NCBI GenBank assembly: GCA_031269135.1
Contig: JAISZP010000016.1
Coordinates: 1-15,552, forward strand
Reading direction: 5' to 3'
From: Deltaproteobacteria bacterium
GTDB taxonomy: Bacteria; Desulfobacterota; Desulfarculia; Adiutricales; Adiutricaceae
DNA length: 15,552 nt
Part shown: piece after piece, positions 4,882 through 11,423 of the stretch
Layout: every line of letters starts with the position of its first letter
Position numbering within the stretch: position 1 is the first letter of the stretch
Program-made: the position numbers and the translations under genes
The notes under the pieces: model-generated
What the model saw: only the letters and a program-made list of their open reading frames with translations
The model's database searches: none
Told to the model about the DNA's origin: nothing

Positions 4882-7299
4882 ATGGCAAAATACGATCCCT
4901 CGAAGGTGGAAGCAAAGTGGCGGTCCCGTTGGGAAAGTCAAGCGACCGACAAAGTGGACCTAGTCGGAGCAAAAAAGCCTTTCTACAACCTGATGATGTT
5001 TCCGTACCCATCGGCTGAAGGACTCCATGTGGGGAATCTGTTTGCCTTTGTGGGTTCCGATATCCAAGGCCGTTATCACCGTTTGCTTGGATACGACGTT
5101 TTTGAGCCTATGGGCTTCGACGCCTTCGGCATGCACTCGGAAAATTTCGCTCTGAAGAATAATCGCCATCCGGCTGAACTGATACCTAAGAACATCGAGC
5201 GTTTCCGAGAGAGTCAGCTAAAGAAGGTAGGCTTGATGATCGACTGGAGCCATCAGGTGGACACCACCAGCCCTGAGTATTACCGCTGGACTCAGTGGAT
5301 GTTCGTCATGCTCTATAAAAACGGCTTGGCTTACCGTAAGACCGGGCCGGTCAATTGGTGTCCGAGCTGTAAGACGGTTTTAGCCGCCGAACAGGTCATC
5401 GACGGCGAATGCGAGCGTTGTCAGTCTGAGGTGACCAAAAAAGAAATGGCGCAGTGGTACTTTAAAACCACCGCCTTTGCCGGAGAACTCTTAGACGAGT
5501 TGGACCGTTTGGACTGGTCGGAACGCACCAAGCTCGCTCAGCGCAATTGGATCGGTCGAAGCCAAGGGGCCGAGGTGGTCTTCAAGTTCGCCGACGGCAC
5601 TCCCTTCAGCGTCTTCACGACCCGCCCCGATACTCTCTACGGGGCCACCTACATGGTCTTCTCCCCCGAGCACCCTTTAGTCGACCAGATCGTCACTCCC
5701 GAGCAGGCGCCTTTCGTCAAAGCTTACCGAGACGAAGTGGCCCGGTTGACCGAGATCGACCGTCAGGCTGAAAACAGGGAAAAGACGGGAGTATTCACTG
5801 GCGCCATGGCCGTAAATCCGGTGAACGACTCGCTGATTCCAATATGGATAGCCGATTATGTTCTGATGGGTTACGGCACTGGGGCCATCATGGCCGTTCC
5901 GGCTCACGATGCGCGCGACCACGAGTTCGCCGTAAAATTCGGCCTTCCAATCATTGAGGTGGTGAGCGGCGGAGAGGACGTCCAAAAGCAAGCCTACACC
6001 GGCGACGGCGACTTGGTCAATTCGGATCGATTCAACGGTTTAGAGGCCAAAACAAAAGGCTTGACGGCAATCACCGAGATGTTGGCGGCAAAAAATCTAG
6101 CCAAATTCACCACCAACTATCGCCTGAGGGATTGGTGCGTCAGCCGCCAGAGGTATTGGGGACCGCCGATTCCGATAATCTACTGCGACAAATGCGGCAT
6201 AGTGCCTGTTCCGGAAAAAGATCTGCCGGTCATGCTTCCCACCTTAAGCGATTACCGACCTGACGGGACAGGCAGATCGCCTTTGACGAGAGACGAGTCT
6301 TTCCATAAAGTCAAATGCCCTACTTGCGGCGAAAGCGCTTTGAGGGAAACCGACGTTTCAGACAATTTTTTGTGCTCCGCTTGGTATTTTTACCGTTACC
6401 CATCGACGGACTTCAGCGACAGACCATTCGACGACGAAATGACGAAAAAATGGCTTCCTGTGGATCTCTACGTGGGCGGCAACGAGCATGCGGTCCTTCA
6501 TTTGCTCTACAGTCGTTGGCTGTGCCGAGCTCTAAATCACTGCGGGTACATAGATTTTCAAGAGCCTTACAAGCGTTTTGTGGCTCACGGCATGATCGTC
6601 AGCAACGGCGCGAAGATGAGTAAATCAAGAGGCAATATCATCAACCCTGATTTGTATATCGACGAATTTGGGGCCGACAGCTTTAGAATGTATTTGATGT
6701 TTATGGGAGCTTATTTGGAAGGCGGCGATTTCCGCGACGGCGGTGTCAAGGCCATGAAGGGGTTTCTTGACAGGTTGGTTGCGGCTTGTCTTGCCCCGGA
6801 AGGGCAAACTCTGAGTCAAAAACCGCCGACTGAGGCGGAGTCGTTATTTTGGCTGAATTCCACCGTCAAAGCCGTAGGTCAGGACATAGCCCGCTTTTCT
6901 TACAATACCGCCATCGCCAGACTGATGGAATTGGTGAACTTTATGACTAAAAATAAAGTCCGTTCCCAGTCGATCTCTGAAACCTTAACTCGCCTGTTGG
7001 CGCCGTTCGCTCCGCATCTGGCCGAAGAGCTTTGGGAAAGCTTAGGTCATTCTCAGAGCGTCTTCGACAGCGGTTGGCCGCTCTACGATGAAGCCGCCTG
7101 CCGTCGTCCCGAAGTGGAATATGTAATCCAAGTCAACGGTAAAGTGCGCGGCAAATTGTCTTTGGCTGTGGGACTGACGGAAGCCGAGATCGAACCCTTG
7201 GTGATGGAAAACCCGGGAGTCGCCAAGTGGCTTGAGGGAAAAACCCTGGTCAAGAAAATTTACGTGCCGGACAAACTGGTGAACTTGGTGGTTAAATAG
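4882..7299 (+). CDS. leuS: Leucyl-tRNA synthetase
   Basis: A class I synthetase that charges tRNA-Leu using leucine and ATP, releasing AMP and pyrophosphate. At 805 residues it is near the lower end of the bacterial range. The HIGH motif appears as HVGN (49-52, in SAEGLHVGN) and KMSKS is at 578-582. A first zinc ribbon uses C160, C163, C177 and C180; a second Cys set lies at C435/C438 and C479/C482. The inserted CP1 editing domain shows TTRPDT (246-251) and the conserved Asp in AHDARDHEF (D346), so proofreading is probably intact. The anticodon-binding and C-terminal domains end in VYVIQVNGKVRGK-like sequence typical of LeuRS. AGGAAG (4871-4876) is five bases before the ATG. The FDAFGMHSEN segment departs from the common FDAFGLPAEN and marks a LeuRS sublineage. 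Confidence 0.97.
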   Translation: MAKYDPSKVEAKWRSRWESQATDKVDLVGAKKPFYNLMMFPYPSAEGLHVGNLFAFVGSDIQGRYHRLLGYDVFEPMGFDAFGMHSENFALKNNRHPAELIPKNIERFRESQLKKVGLMIDWSHQVDTTSPEYYRWTQWMFVMLYKNGLAYRKTGPVNWCPSCKTVLAAEQVIDGECERCQSEVTKKEMAQWYFKTTAFAGELLDELDRLDWSERTKLAQRNWIGRSQGAEVVFKFADGTPFSVFTTRPDTLYGATYMVFSPEHPLVDQIVTPEQAPFVKAYRDEVARLTEIDRQAENREKTGVFTGAMAVNPVNDSLIPIWIADYVLMGYGTGAIMAVPAHDARDHEFAVKFGLPIIEVVSGGEDVQKQAYTGDGDLVNSDRFNGLEAKTKGLTAITEMLAAKNLAKFTTNYRLRDWCVSRQRYWGPPIPIIYCDKCGIVPVPEKDLPVMLPTLSDYRPDGTGRSPLTRDESFHKVKCPTCGESALRETDVSDNFLCSAWYFYRYPSTDFSDRPFDDEMTKKWLPVDLYVGGNEHAVLHLLYSRWLCRALNHCGYIDFQEPYKRFVAHGMIVSNGAKMSKSRGNIINPDLYIDEFGADSFRMYLMFMGAYLEGGDFRDGGVKAMKGFLDRLVAACLAPEGQTLSQKPPTEAESLFWLNSTVKAVGQDIARFSYNTAIARLMELVNFMTKNKVRSQSISETLTRLLAPFAPHLAEELWESLGHSQSVFDSGWPLYDEAACRRPEVEYVIQVNGKVRGKLSLAVGLTEAEIEPLVMENPGVAKWLEGKTLVKKIYVPDKLVNLVVK

Positions 7300-7627
7300 G
7301 TTTGCGGCGGTTTGCCGCCTGAGCCTTAAAGCCTTACGGGAGTCCGCTCGGTTTTGTTTTAACGAGACCAAATTCCATGCCTTGCGGCTTTATCGGAAGG
7401 AATTGATTTAGGCTTGTCGAATGAGGTTTGCGGAATCAGTCTTCTTTGACCACTCGAAGAAGGCTGACCAGATCAGTCTGCAAAATAAGGCGCCAAGATC
7501 AGGCGTTTCGACCAGGGGCCTAGAACAGCCGCCCAGATCAGGCGCATCCAGAACAGGCCGTCTAGACCGGGCCTAACGCAAGGGGTTCCCGATTGGGCAG
7601 GTCGATTTTTTTAAATTCATTTTTTTA
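7300..7627. other. Non-coding spacer between leuS and rplU
   Basis: No gene seen. A 5-bp GC hairpin just after leuS (GGCGG 7306-7310, CCGCC 7315-7319) lacks a T run. From about 7494 to 7579 there are degenerate repeats around CCAGATCAGGCG, with two clear adjacent units of 15 and 16 bases at 7533-7547 and 7548-7563. The rplU promoter follows. Confidence 0.5.
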
Positions 7628-7657
7628 TTGACAAAAGCCCATCAATGCGGATATAGT
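7628..7657 (+). promoter_or_regulatory. Sigma-70 promoter of rplU-rpmA
   Basis: TTGACA (7628-7633), an 18-base spacer and TATAGT (7652-7657), preceded by a T-rich stretch. The predicted start is near 7664, which leaves a leader of under 30 bases with the ribosome-binding site GGGGAGG. Confidence 0.7.
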
Positions 7658-7691
7658 AGCTATTTTAGTTCGTCCAGGGGAGGATGAAAGC

Positions 7692-8087
7692 ATGTACGCC
7701 ATATTGCAAATCGGAGGTCGCCAATATAAAGTGGCGGCCGGCAACACCATAAAAGTTGACCGTTTACCCAATGAGATCGGCCAGGAAGTGCAGCTGGCTC
7801 AGGTTTGCGCCTTGGGAGACGGTGGAACTGTTACAGTTGGACATCCGCATTTAGAAGGAGTATCGGTTGTTGCTAAAGTTTTGGAGCACGACCGGGCCAA
7901 AAAGATCTTGGTTTTTAAGAAAAAACGCCGTCAAGGCTATCACAAAGCCAAAGGTCACCGTCAGGACTATACCACTCTGCGCATAACTTCCATATTAAAC
8001 GGAGTCCAGGCTCAGCAACCGTCAGCTCAGGCGAACGAGCAATTGGCGTATGAGCCGCAAGAAGTTCAACCGCAAGAAGTGGAATAA
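7692..8087 (+). CDS. rplU: 50S ribosomal protein L21
   Basis: Binds 23S rRNA in the large subunit. The N terminus MYAILQIGGRQYKVAAG is the L21 hallmark, and KKKRRQGYHKAKGHRQDYTTLRI (split by a few variable residues) is its conserved basic RNA-binding stretch. The core ends near residue 103, the usual length. About 28 extra residues rich in Gln, Glu and Ala follow. The last ten come from a 15-base tandem duplication (8055-8069 and 8070-8084) that encodes PQEVQ then PQEVE. GGGGAGG (about 7677-7683) precedes the ATG. It is co-transcribed with rpmA, 40 bases downstream, from the promoter at 7628. Confidence 0.97.
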   Translation: MYAILQIGGRQYKVAAGNTIKVDRLPNEIGQEVQLAQVCALGDGGTVTVGHPHLEGVSVVAKVLEHDRAKKILVFKKKRRQGYHKAKGHRQDYTTLRITSILNGVQAQQPSAQANEQLAYEPQEVQPQEVE

Positions 8088-8127
8088 GACTTTTTCAGTT
8101 TTCTTTTAAGATAAGGAGTGCTCTAAG

Positions 8128-8385
8128 ATGGCCCATAAAAAGGCAGGCGGTTCCAGTCGTAACGGGCGGGACACTATAGGGAAAAGGCGCGGCGTCAAGC
8201 GTTATTCAGGTCAAATTGTAAGAGCTGGAAATATTTTGGTTCGTCAGTTAGGAACCAAAATTCATCCCGGACTGAACGTGGGCCTGGGCCGCGACTACAC
8301 CATCTTCTCTTTGATCGACGGTGAAGTGAAGTACGAGCGTTTCGGCTCCGACCGCAAAAAAGTCAGCGTCTATCCTACTGTTTAA
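8128..8385 (+). CDS. rpmA: 50S ribosomal protein L27
   Basis: A large-subunit protein whose N-terminal tail reaches the peptidyl transferase centre. At 85 residues it has the standard length. [14 protein letters not shown] is the classic L27 start, directly after Met, so this is the common type without the cleaved Firmicutes-style extension. [20 protein letters not shown] matches the conserved C-terminal half in broken form. TAAGGAG (8112-8118) sits nine bases upstream. In most bacteria rplU-rpmA is followed closely by the GTPase gene obg; here a structured terminator and a long spacer follow instead. Confidence 0.97.
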   Translation: MAHKKAGGSSRNGRDTIGKRRGVKRYSGQIVRAGNILVRQLGTKIHPGLNVGLGRDYTIFSLIDGEVKYERFGSDRKKVSVYPTV

Positions 8386-8957
8386 GCTGATTGTCCGACT
8401 GGCGAGAAGTCTTTTCGGCGATGGCGACAAATGTCGTCGGCATTTCTCAGCCAAAGAGGCCATTGGCCCAGACCAAATGCTTTAACGACGAAACTGACAT
8501 TGACGACGAATTAGAACGATAGTTTTGCGATTTTAACCGGCCTTACATTAAATTTTGTGCCTTATCTCTGTTTAGACAAGCGCATAGACGATAAAATCAT
8601 CGATTTTGCGTCTTAAGGCTTTTTAAAGAGACGATAAGGCATTTTTTTTGAAGGGCCGTCTTGAATCGAAATATCCACCTTCCAACGAAACCAATGCTTT
8701 TCTAAGCCGCTTTAAACGACATGATAGAGCAACCTTTTAGATTCGGCTTTTGATCAAGAGCATGTCGAGGCTTGGCCTCCGGCTTCCAGGACCCGCCTGC
8801 CCAGACCCTGGCTACAGTTGGACAAATGACGGCAATGGACGTCGAATAATTGACTTTTCAACATGGCTGTAACAATAATTTTTTACCTCTCGGAAAATCC
8901 ACGAGGGCTTGGAAAAGACGCTGAGATTTTTTCCTCTTTTCTCGCTTTGGCCCGAGA
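8386..8957. other. Non-coding spacer after rpmA
   Basis: No credible gene is visible. It holds the nested terminator at 8558-8649. I find nothing assignable in 8650-8955; the stretch around 8770-8815 is GC-rich, without clear open frames or strong pairing. Confidence 0.55.
8558..8649 (+). terminator. Large nested stem-loop terminator of rplU-rpmA
   Basis: The outer stem pairs TGCCTTATC (8558-8566) with GATAAGGCA (8633-8641), extended by 3 and 4 more pairs with one bulge and one mismatch. Eight T follow (8642-8649). Inside is a second hairpin, 8587-8598 with 8602-8612 (ten pairs, one small internal loop). It is far larger than an ordinary terminator and lies 170 bases after the rpmA stop, so a stable 3'-UTR fragment or small RNA is possible. 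Confidence 0.6.
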
Positions 8958-8959
8958 GA

Positions 8960-8994
8960 AATCTTGTCAAAAAATTTGCTTTTTTGACAAGATT
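8960..8994. promoter_or_regulatory. Perfect 15-bp-arm palindrome, possible operator of the ferredoxin gene
   Basis: Arms 8960-8974 and 8980-8994 are exact reverse complements (AATCTTGTCAAAAAA and its mate) around a 5-base centre. No T run follows the right arm, so it is not a normal + strand terminator. It overlaps the -35 box and spacer of the best promoter candidate for the ferredoxin (TTGCTT 8976-8981, 17 bases, TATAAC 8999-9004), which is where a dimeric repressor would bind. The regulator is unknown. Confidence 0.5.
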
Positions 8995-9004
8995 AGGTTA
9001 TAAC
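8976..9004 (+). promoter_or_regulatory. Possible promoter of the ferredoxin gene
   Basis: TTGCTT (8976-8981, three of six matches), a 17-base spacer and TATAAC (8999-9004, five of six). The start would be near 9011, about 130 bases before the ferredoxin ATG. The weak -35 box fits a regulated promoter. Confidence 0.35.
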
Positions 9005-9141
9005 AAACAAAACTGACCCTCATCGATTTCATTCCGTAATCAGAGGACAGACTGTTTTAGTCCCGGATGTTGTGGTTCAGATTGGCGGCTTTTCTTAATA
9101 AGAGCGCCAAATTTAAATTTTTTTCTAGAAAGGTAACTGAA

Positions 9142-9330
9142 ATGGGCTGGGTAGTAAAAGTGGATTCCGGTAAATGTACCGGTGACGGTAATTGTAAGGA
9201 CGCTTGTCCTGTAGATGTCTACGAGATCAAAGACAAGATAGCCGTGCCGGTCAATGTCGGCGAGTGCCTCGGTTGCGAGAGCTGCGTCGAGGCTTGCGAA
9301 GTCGGCGCTATCGTCGTCTCTGAGGAATAG
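9142..9330 (+). CDS. Short ferredoxin with two cluster motifs, Asp replacing one Cys
   Basis: A 62-residue electron carrier of the bacterial two-cluster type. The first motif is C12-x2-D15-x2-C18-x3-C22-P, with Asp at the place of the second Cys. The second motif is complete: C42, C45, C48 and C52. Asp at this position is known from Desulfovibrio africanus ferredoxin III and Pyrococcus furiosus ferredoxin, where the cluster converts between [3Fe-4S] and [4Fe-4S] and can bind other metals. The whole sequence (CTGDGNC, DECLGCESC-like) resembles the D. africanus protein. ATG 9142 was chosen because the fold begins there and AAAGG lies eight bases upstream; the frame is open to 9067 but that extension is lysine/phenylalanine-rich and unlike ferredoxins. 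It is monocistronic, so its redox partner is unknown. Confidence 0.93.
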   Translation: MGWVVKVDSGKCTGDGNCKDACPVDVYEIKDKIAVPVNVGECLGCESCVEACEVGAIVVSEE

Positions 9331-9381
9331 ACAGTAAAGTCATACAATCCTGGCGGCTTTCCAGCCCTCAGGTATTTTTTT

Positions 9382-9427
9382 AACCGAGTCCGCACAAGCT
9401 TTTCAGCTTATGCGAACTCGGTTTCTT
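9382..9427 (+). terminator. Stem-loop after the ferredoxin gene, probable terminator
   Basis: Arms 9382-9400 and 9405-9423 form a 19-position stem with two C-A mismatches and a TTTC loop. The T run after it is interrupted (GTTTCTT), and there is also a run of T before it (about 9374-9381), so it could work in either direction. Confidence 0.55.
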
Positions 9428-9481
9428 GCCTTGCGAAAGGCGTTTCTCCGCAGTCGATTCTTCACAAGCATGATCATATCT

Positions 9482-9537
9482 CGCATTTCATATCTCTCGT
9501 TTCATATTTCGCATTTCGTATTTCGCATTTCGTATTT
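9482..9537 (+). repeat. Tandem repeat, four units of 16, 12, 14 and 14 bases
   Basis: Units start with CG at 9482, 9498, 9510 and 9524. The last two are identical copies of CGCATTTCGTATTT. AT-rich and pyrimidine-rich; unrelated to the other arrays in sequence. Confidence 0.8.
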
Positions 9538-9702
9538 CATTGTCCATCCATCCGGAGCGAGGCGGTAAAAACTCGGCCTTGGCGAAACTCGTCAACGTTG
9601 CGACATTACGGCCAATTTCGTGGTATAATGCCTCCCAGGCTCAGATTGCCGTCATCATCGGGATTAGAGCGTCCTGCATCAGCTGATTGTTTGGAGGGCG
9701 GC

Positions 9703-9754
9703 AGACTTCAATCGCATCCATCAATCTCATCCTTGAATCGCGTCGTTGAATCGC
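9703..9754 (+). repeat. 13-base tandem repeat, four copies
   Basis: Contiguous 13-base units at 9703, 9716, 9729 and 9742, with the consensus ATCNTTGAATCGC; the third and fourth match best. Confidence 0.75.
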
Positions 9755-9960
9755 CGACTTTTTCCGGATCTTCTTCGATAAATCGTTTTTTAGCCTTTCC
9801 AATACGCTTTCCCCAACCCCGAGAGCTTCGCGAACATCTTCACTTGACCAGCCTGGCGGAGACGGCGTCGATGCCCTGAAAGTCTTTCTTCATCAGCGGC
9901 AAAGCTGCGGTAAAGAGAGCCGTTCGAATGCCCTGTCGCGAGCATCAGGCGATTGAGTCG

Positions 9961-9996
9961 GTTGGTAAGTTAGCGAGTGAGTTGGCGAGTGAATTG
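9961..9996 (+). repeat. 12-base tandem repeat, two clear and one diverged copy
   Basis: GCGAGTGAGTTG (9973-9984) and GCGAGTGAATTG (9985-9996) follow a diverged unit at 9961-9972. Confidence 0.6.
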
Positions 9997-10059
9997 CGCC
10001 TTTTGCGCTTGCGTCGATAGACTGCGTAAGGCGCGCGCATATAAACGGCAGTCGATGCC

Positions 10060-10081
10060 TTTGCGCGTCAAAACGCGCAAA
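10060..10081. promoter_or_regulatory. Perfect 9-bp hairpin upstream of the pyridoxal kinase operon
   Basis: TTTGCGCGT (10060-10068) pairs with ACGCGCAAA (10073-10081) around CAAA. No T run follows. The function is unknown; it is an isolated palindrome in a TTGCGC-rich stretch. Confidence 0.4.
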
Positions 10082-10145
10082 TTCCCTTCAAAATCATATT
10101 GCGGGGCGCTGGACCAAATGGCGTCGAATTGCGCAGTTTTTTTTC

Positions 10146-10191
10146 CCTAAAGGCATATTCAACTCAAAGATTGCCTTTAGGCCTTGTTTTT
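10146..10191 (+). promoter_or_regulatory. 10-bp hairpin just upstream of the small membrane protein gene
   Basis: CCTAAAGGCA (10146-10155) pairs perfectly with TGCCTTTAGG (10172-10181) around a 16-base loop. A T-rich stretch (10184-10191) follows and the start codon is at 10208. It may be a leader element or a weak terminator. Confidence 0.4.
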
Positions 10192-10207
10192 CAGAGAACC
10201 GAAACTT

Positions 10208-10474
10208 ATGGCGATTAAAACGGTAGGACCCGCCTTTAGACGGATATTATCGGCGATTATGATGGTGATCTTTTTGCCGTTCGGTTTTTATATCTTGTGG
10301 ATAGCCTTTGAAATCGACGGCTCTCCGCATGTGTTCGTCATGTTTATTTTTTCGGGAAGTCTCATGTCTTTAATTGGCGTAGCAGGCCTATTGGGCCTTA
10401 TAAGTAAAATTCCCAACACGCAACAGGAGCAGGTTGATGAAAAATCCGGTGCCGAGGGTGGCGGCGATTCATGA
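10208..10474 (+). CDS. Small membrane protein of unknown function (88 aa)
   Basis: I do not recognise the family. From ATG 10208 there is a short basic N terminus (K4, R11, R12), then two strongly hydrophobic segments (about 13-35 and 41-64) separated by a short loop EIDGSPH. A hydrophilic tail rich in Glu, Gln, Ser and Gly follows. By the positive-inside rule the N terminus is probably cytoplasmic, so the C terminus would be too. The frame extends upstream to TTG 10184, without better support; the ribosome-binding site is weak for both. The last 38 bases overlap the start of the pyridoxal kinase gene, so translation is probably coupled, but no functional link is evident. Confidence 0.7.
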   Translation: MAIKTVGPAFRRILSAIMMVIFLPFGFYILWIAFEIDGSPHVFVMFIFSGSLMSLIGVAGLLGLISKIPNTQQEQVDEKSGAEGGGDS

Positions 10475-11309
10475 TTTGTCGGGCTATGGTCGGTGTTCTT
10501 TGACTGTGGTGATTCCCATATTGTCCACCATGGGTTTTGAAGTTTGTCCGCTTCCGACGGCTGTTCTGTCGACTCATACCGCCATCGAAGGCTTTAAGCT
10601 CTACGATTTGACGGACCAAATACCAAGCTTCATCGACCATTGGAAGGCGCTTAATATCCGTTTTGACGCCATCTACAGCGGGTTTTTAGGGTCAGCCAAA
10701 CAAGCTGAAATGGTGGGTGATTTCATAAAGTTTTTCAGCACTCCAAATACTCTGGTGGTGGTCGACCCGGTCATGGCCGACTTTGGAAAGCTATACGCTT
10801 CGATGCCGCCGGAGATGGTGGGCGAGATGAAAAAGCTCTCTTGCCTGGCGAAAGTGGTCACCCCAAACATCACTGAGGCCGCTTTTATGCTCGGCAGAGA
10901 AGTGCCGGAAAGTCTGACGCCCGAACAGGTCAAAGACTGGCTTAAGGCCTTGGCCGACCTGGGACCGACCTTTCCGGTCATCACCAGCTTGCCGCTGACC
11001 TCTAAGCAAGGCCGCAGCACCGTAGCCGCCTACAATGCCGAAGACGGGCGTTTCTGGCTGGCCGGGCGTCCTGAAGTGCCGTCACAATACCACGGCACCG
11101 GAGACATCTTCTCAAGCGTTTTGACGGGAAGTCTGCTGCAAGGCGACAGTCTTCCCATAGCCTTAGACCGCAGTTGTCAGTTTGTGGCCTCCGCCATTCA
11201 GGTGACGTTTGGTTACAGCGGGCTTGATCACCATGAGATCTTATTGGAGAGAGCCTTAAATACTCTCCATGCTCCGGTGACGTATGCCAGTTACGAACTA
11301 CTGCCCTGA
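10437..11309 (+). CDS. Pyridoxal/pyridoxamine kinase (PdxK/PdxY-like)
   Basis: A ribokinase-fold kinase that phosphorylates B6 vitamers at the 5' hydroxyl for the PLP salvage route. From ATG 10437 it has 290 residues, the family's usual size. The N-terminal substrate strand (IHDLSGYGRCSLTV, 11-24) and PLPTAVLSTHT (38-48) are hallmarks of the pyridoxal/pyridoxamine kinase group. VVDPVMAD (108-115) and VTPNITEAA (141-149) are shared active-site segments, and HGTGD (219-223) gives the anion hole and catalytic Asp223. AGGAG (10425-10429) is seven bases before the ATG; a TTG directly before it (10434) is less likely. The gene begins inside the preceding membrane protein gene. The closest relatives I recall are annotated pyridoxamine kinase; the preferred vitamer cannot be read from sequence. 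Confidence 0.9.
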   Translation: MKNPVPRVAAIHDLSGYGRCSLTVVIPILSTMGFEVCPLPTAVLSTHTAIEGFKLYDLTDQIPSFIDHWKALNIRFDAIYSGFLGSAKQAEMVGDFIKFFSTPNTLVVVDPVMADFGKLYASMPPEMVGEMKKLSCLAKVVTPNITEAAFMLGREVPESLTPEQVKDWLKALADLGPTFPVITSLPLTSKQGRSTVAAYNAEDGRFWLAGRPEVPSQYHGTGDIFSSVLTGSLLQGDSLPIALDRSCQFVASAIQVTFGYSGLDHHEILLERALNTLHAPVTYASYELLP

Positions 11310-11423
11310 TATAATCGGAAAATCACAGCCGATCTTAGCCTTTGGACCAATAATCGCCTTTGGACTGCCGATCTTTTAGATCAAGCCGGAACTCTCAGTT
11401 TAACCATAGCTCTCGGCGTCGGT

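Larger units (their letters stand above)
9428..10207. other. Long non-coding spacer upstream of the pyridoxal kinase operon
   Basis: No credible gene. It contains three tandem arrays (9482-9537, 9703-9754, 9961-9996), then a hairpin-rich segment with perfect stems at 10060-10081 and 10146-10181. A frame on the + strand from TTG 9598 to 9879 runs through an array and has no ribosome-binding site. Short helical-looking frames on the minus strand around 9790-9893 could be remains of a dead gene, but the evidence is too thin to call one. Confidence 0.55.

Noticed and set aside
7303..7320. Hairpin after leuS as a rho-independent terminator
   Set aside because: The stem is only 5 bp and no T run follows.
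9690..9893. Possible frameshifted gene remnant on the minus strand (a short frame from ATG 9893, then a helical-looking frame containing EDVREALGVGESVLERL)
   Set aside because: The later part runs through the 13-base tandem array, no family is recognised, and the frames are short. Chance is as good an explanation.
11310..11423. Shared terminator between the convergent pyridoxal kinase and tlyA genes
   Set aside because: Only direct repeats (GCCTTTGGAC, GCCGATCTT, two each) were found; no stem with a T run.
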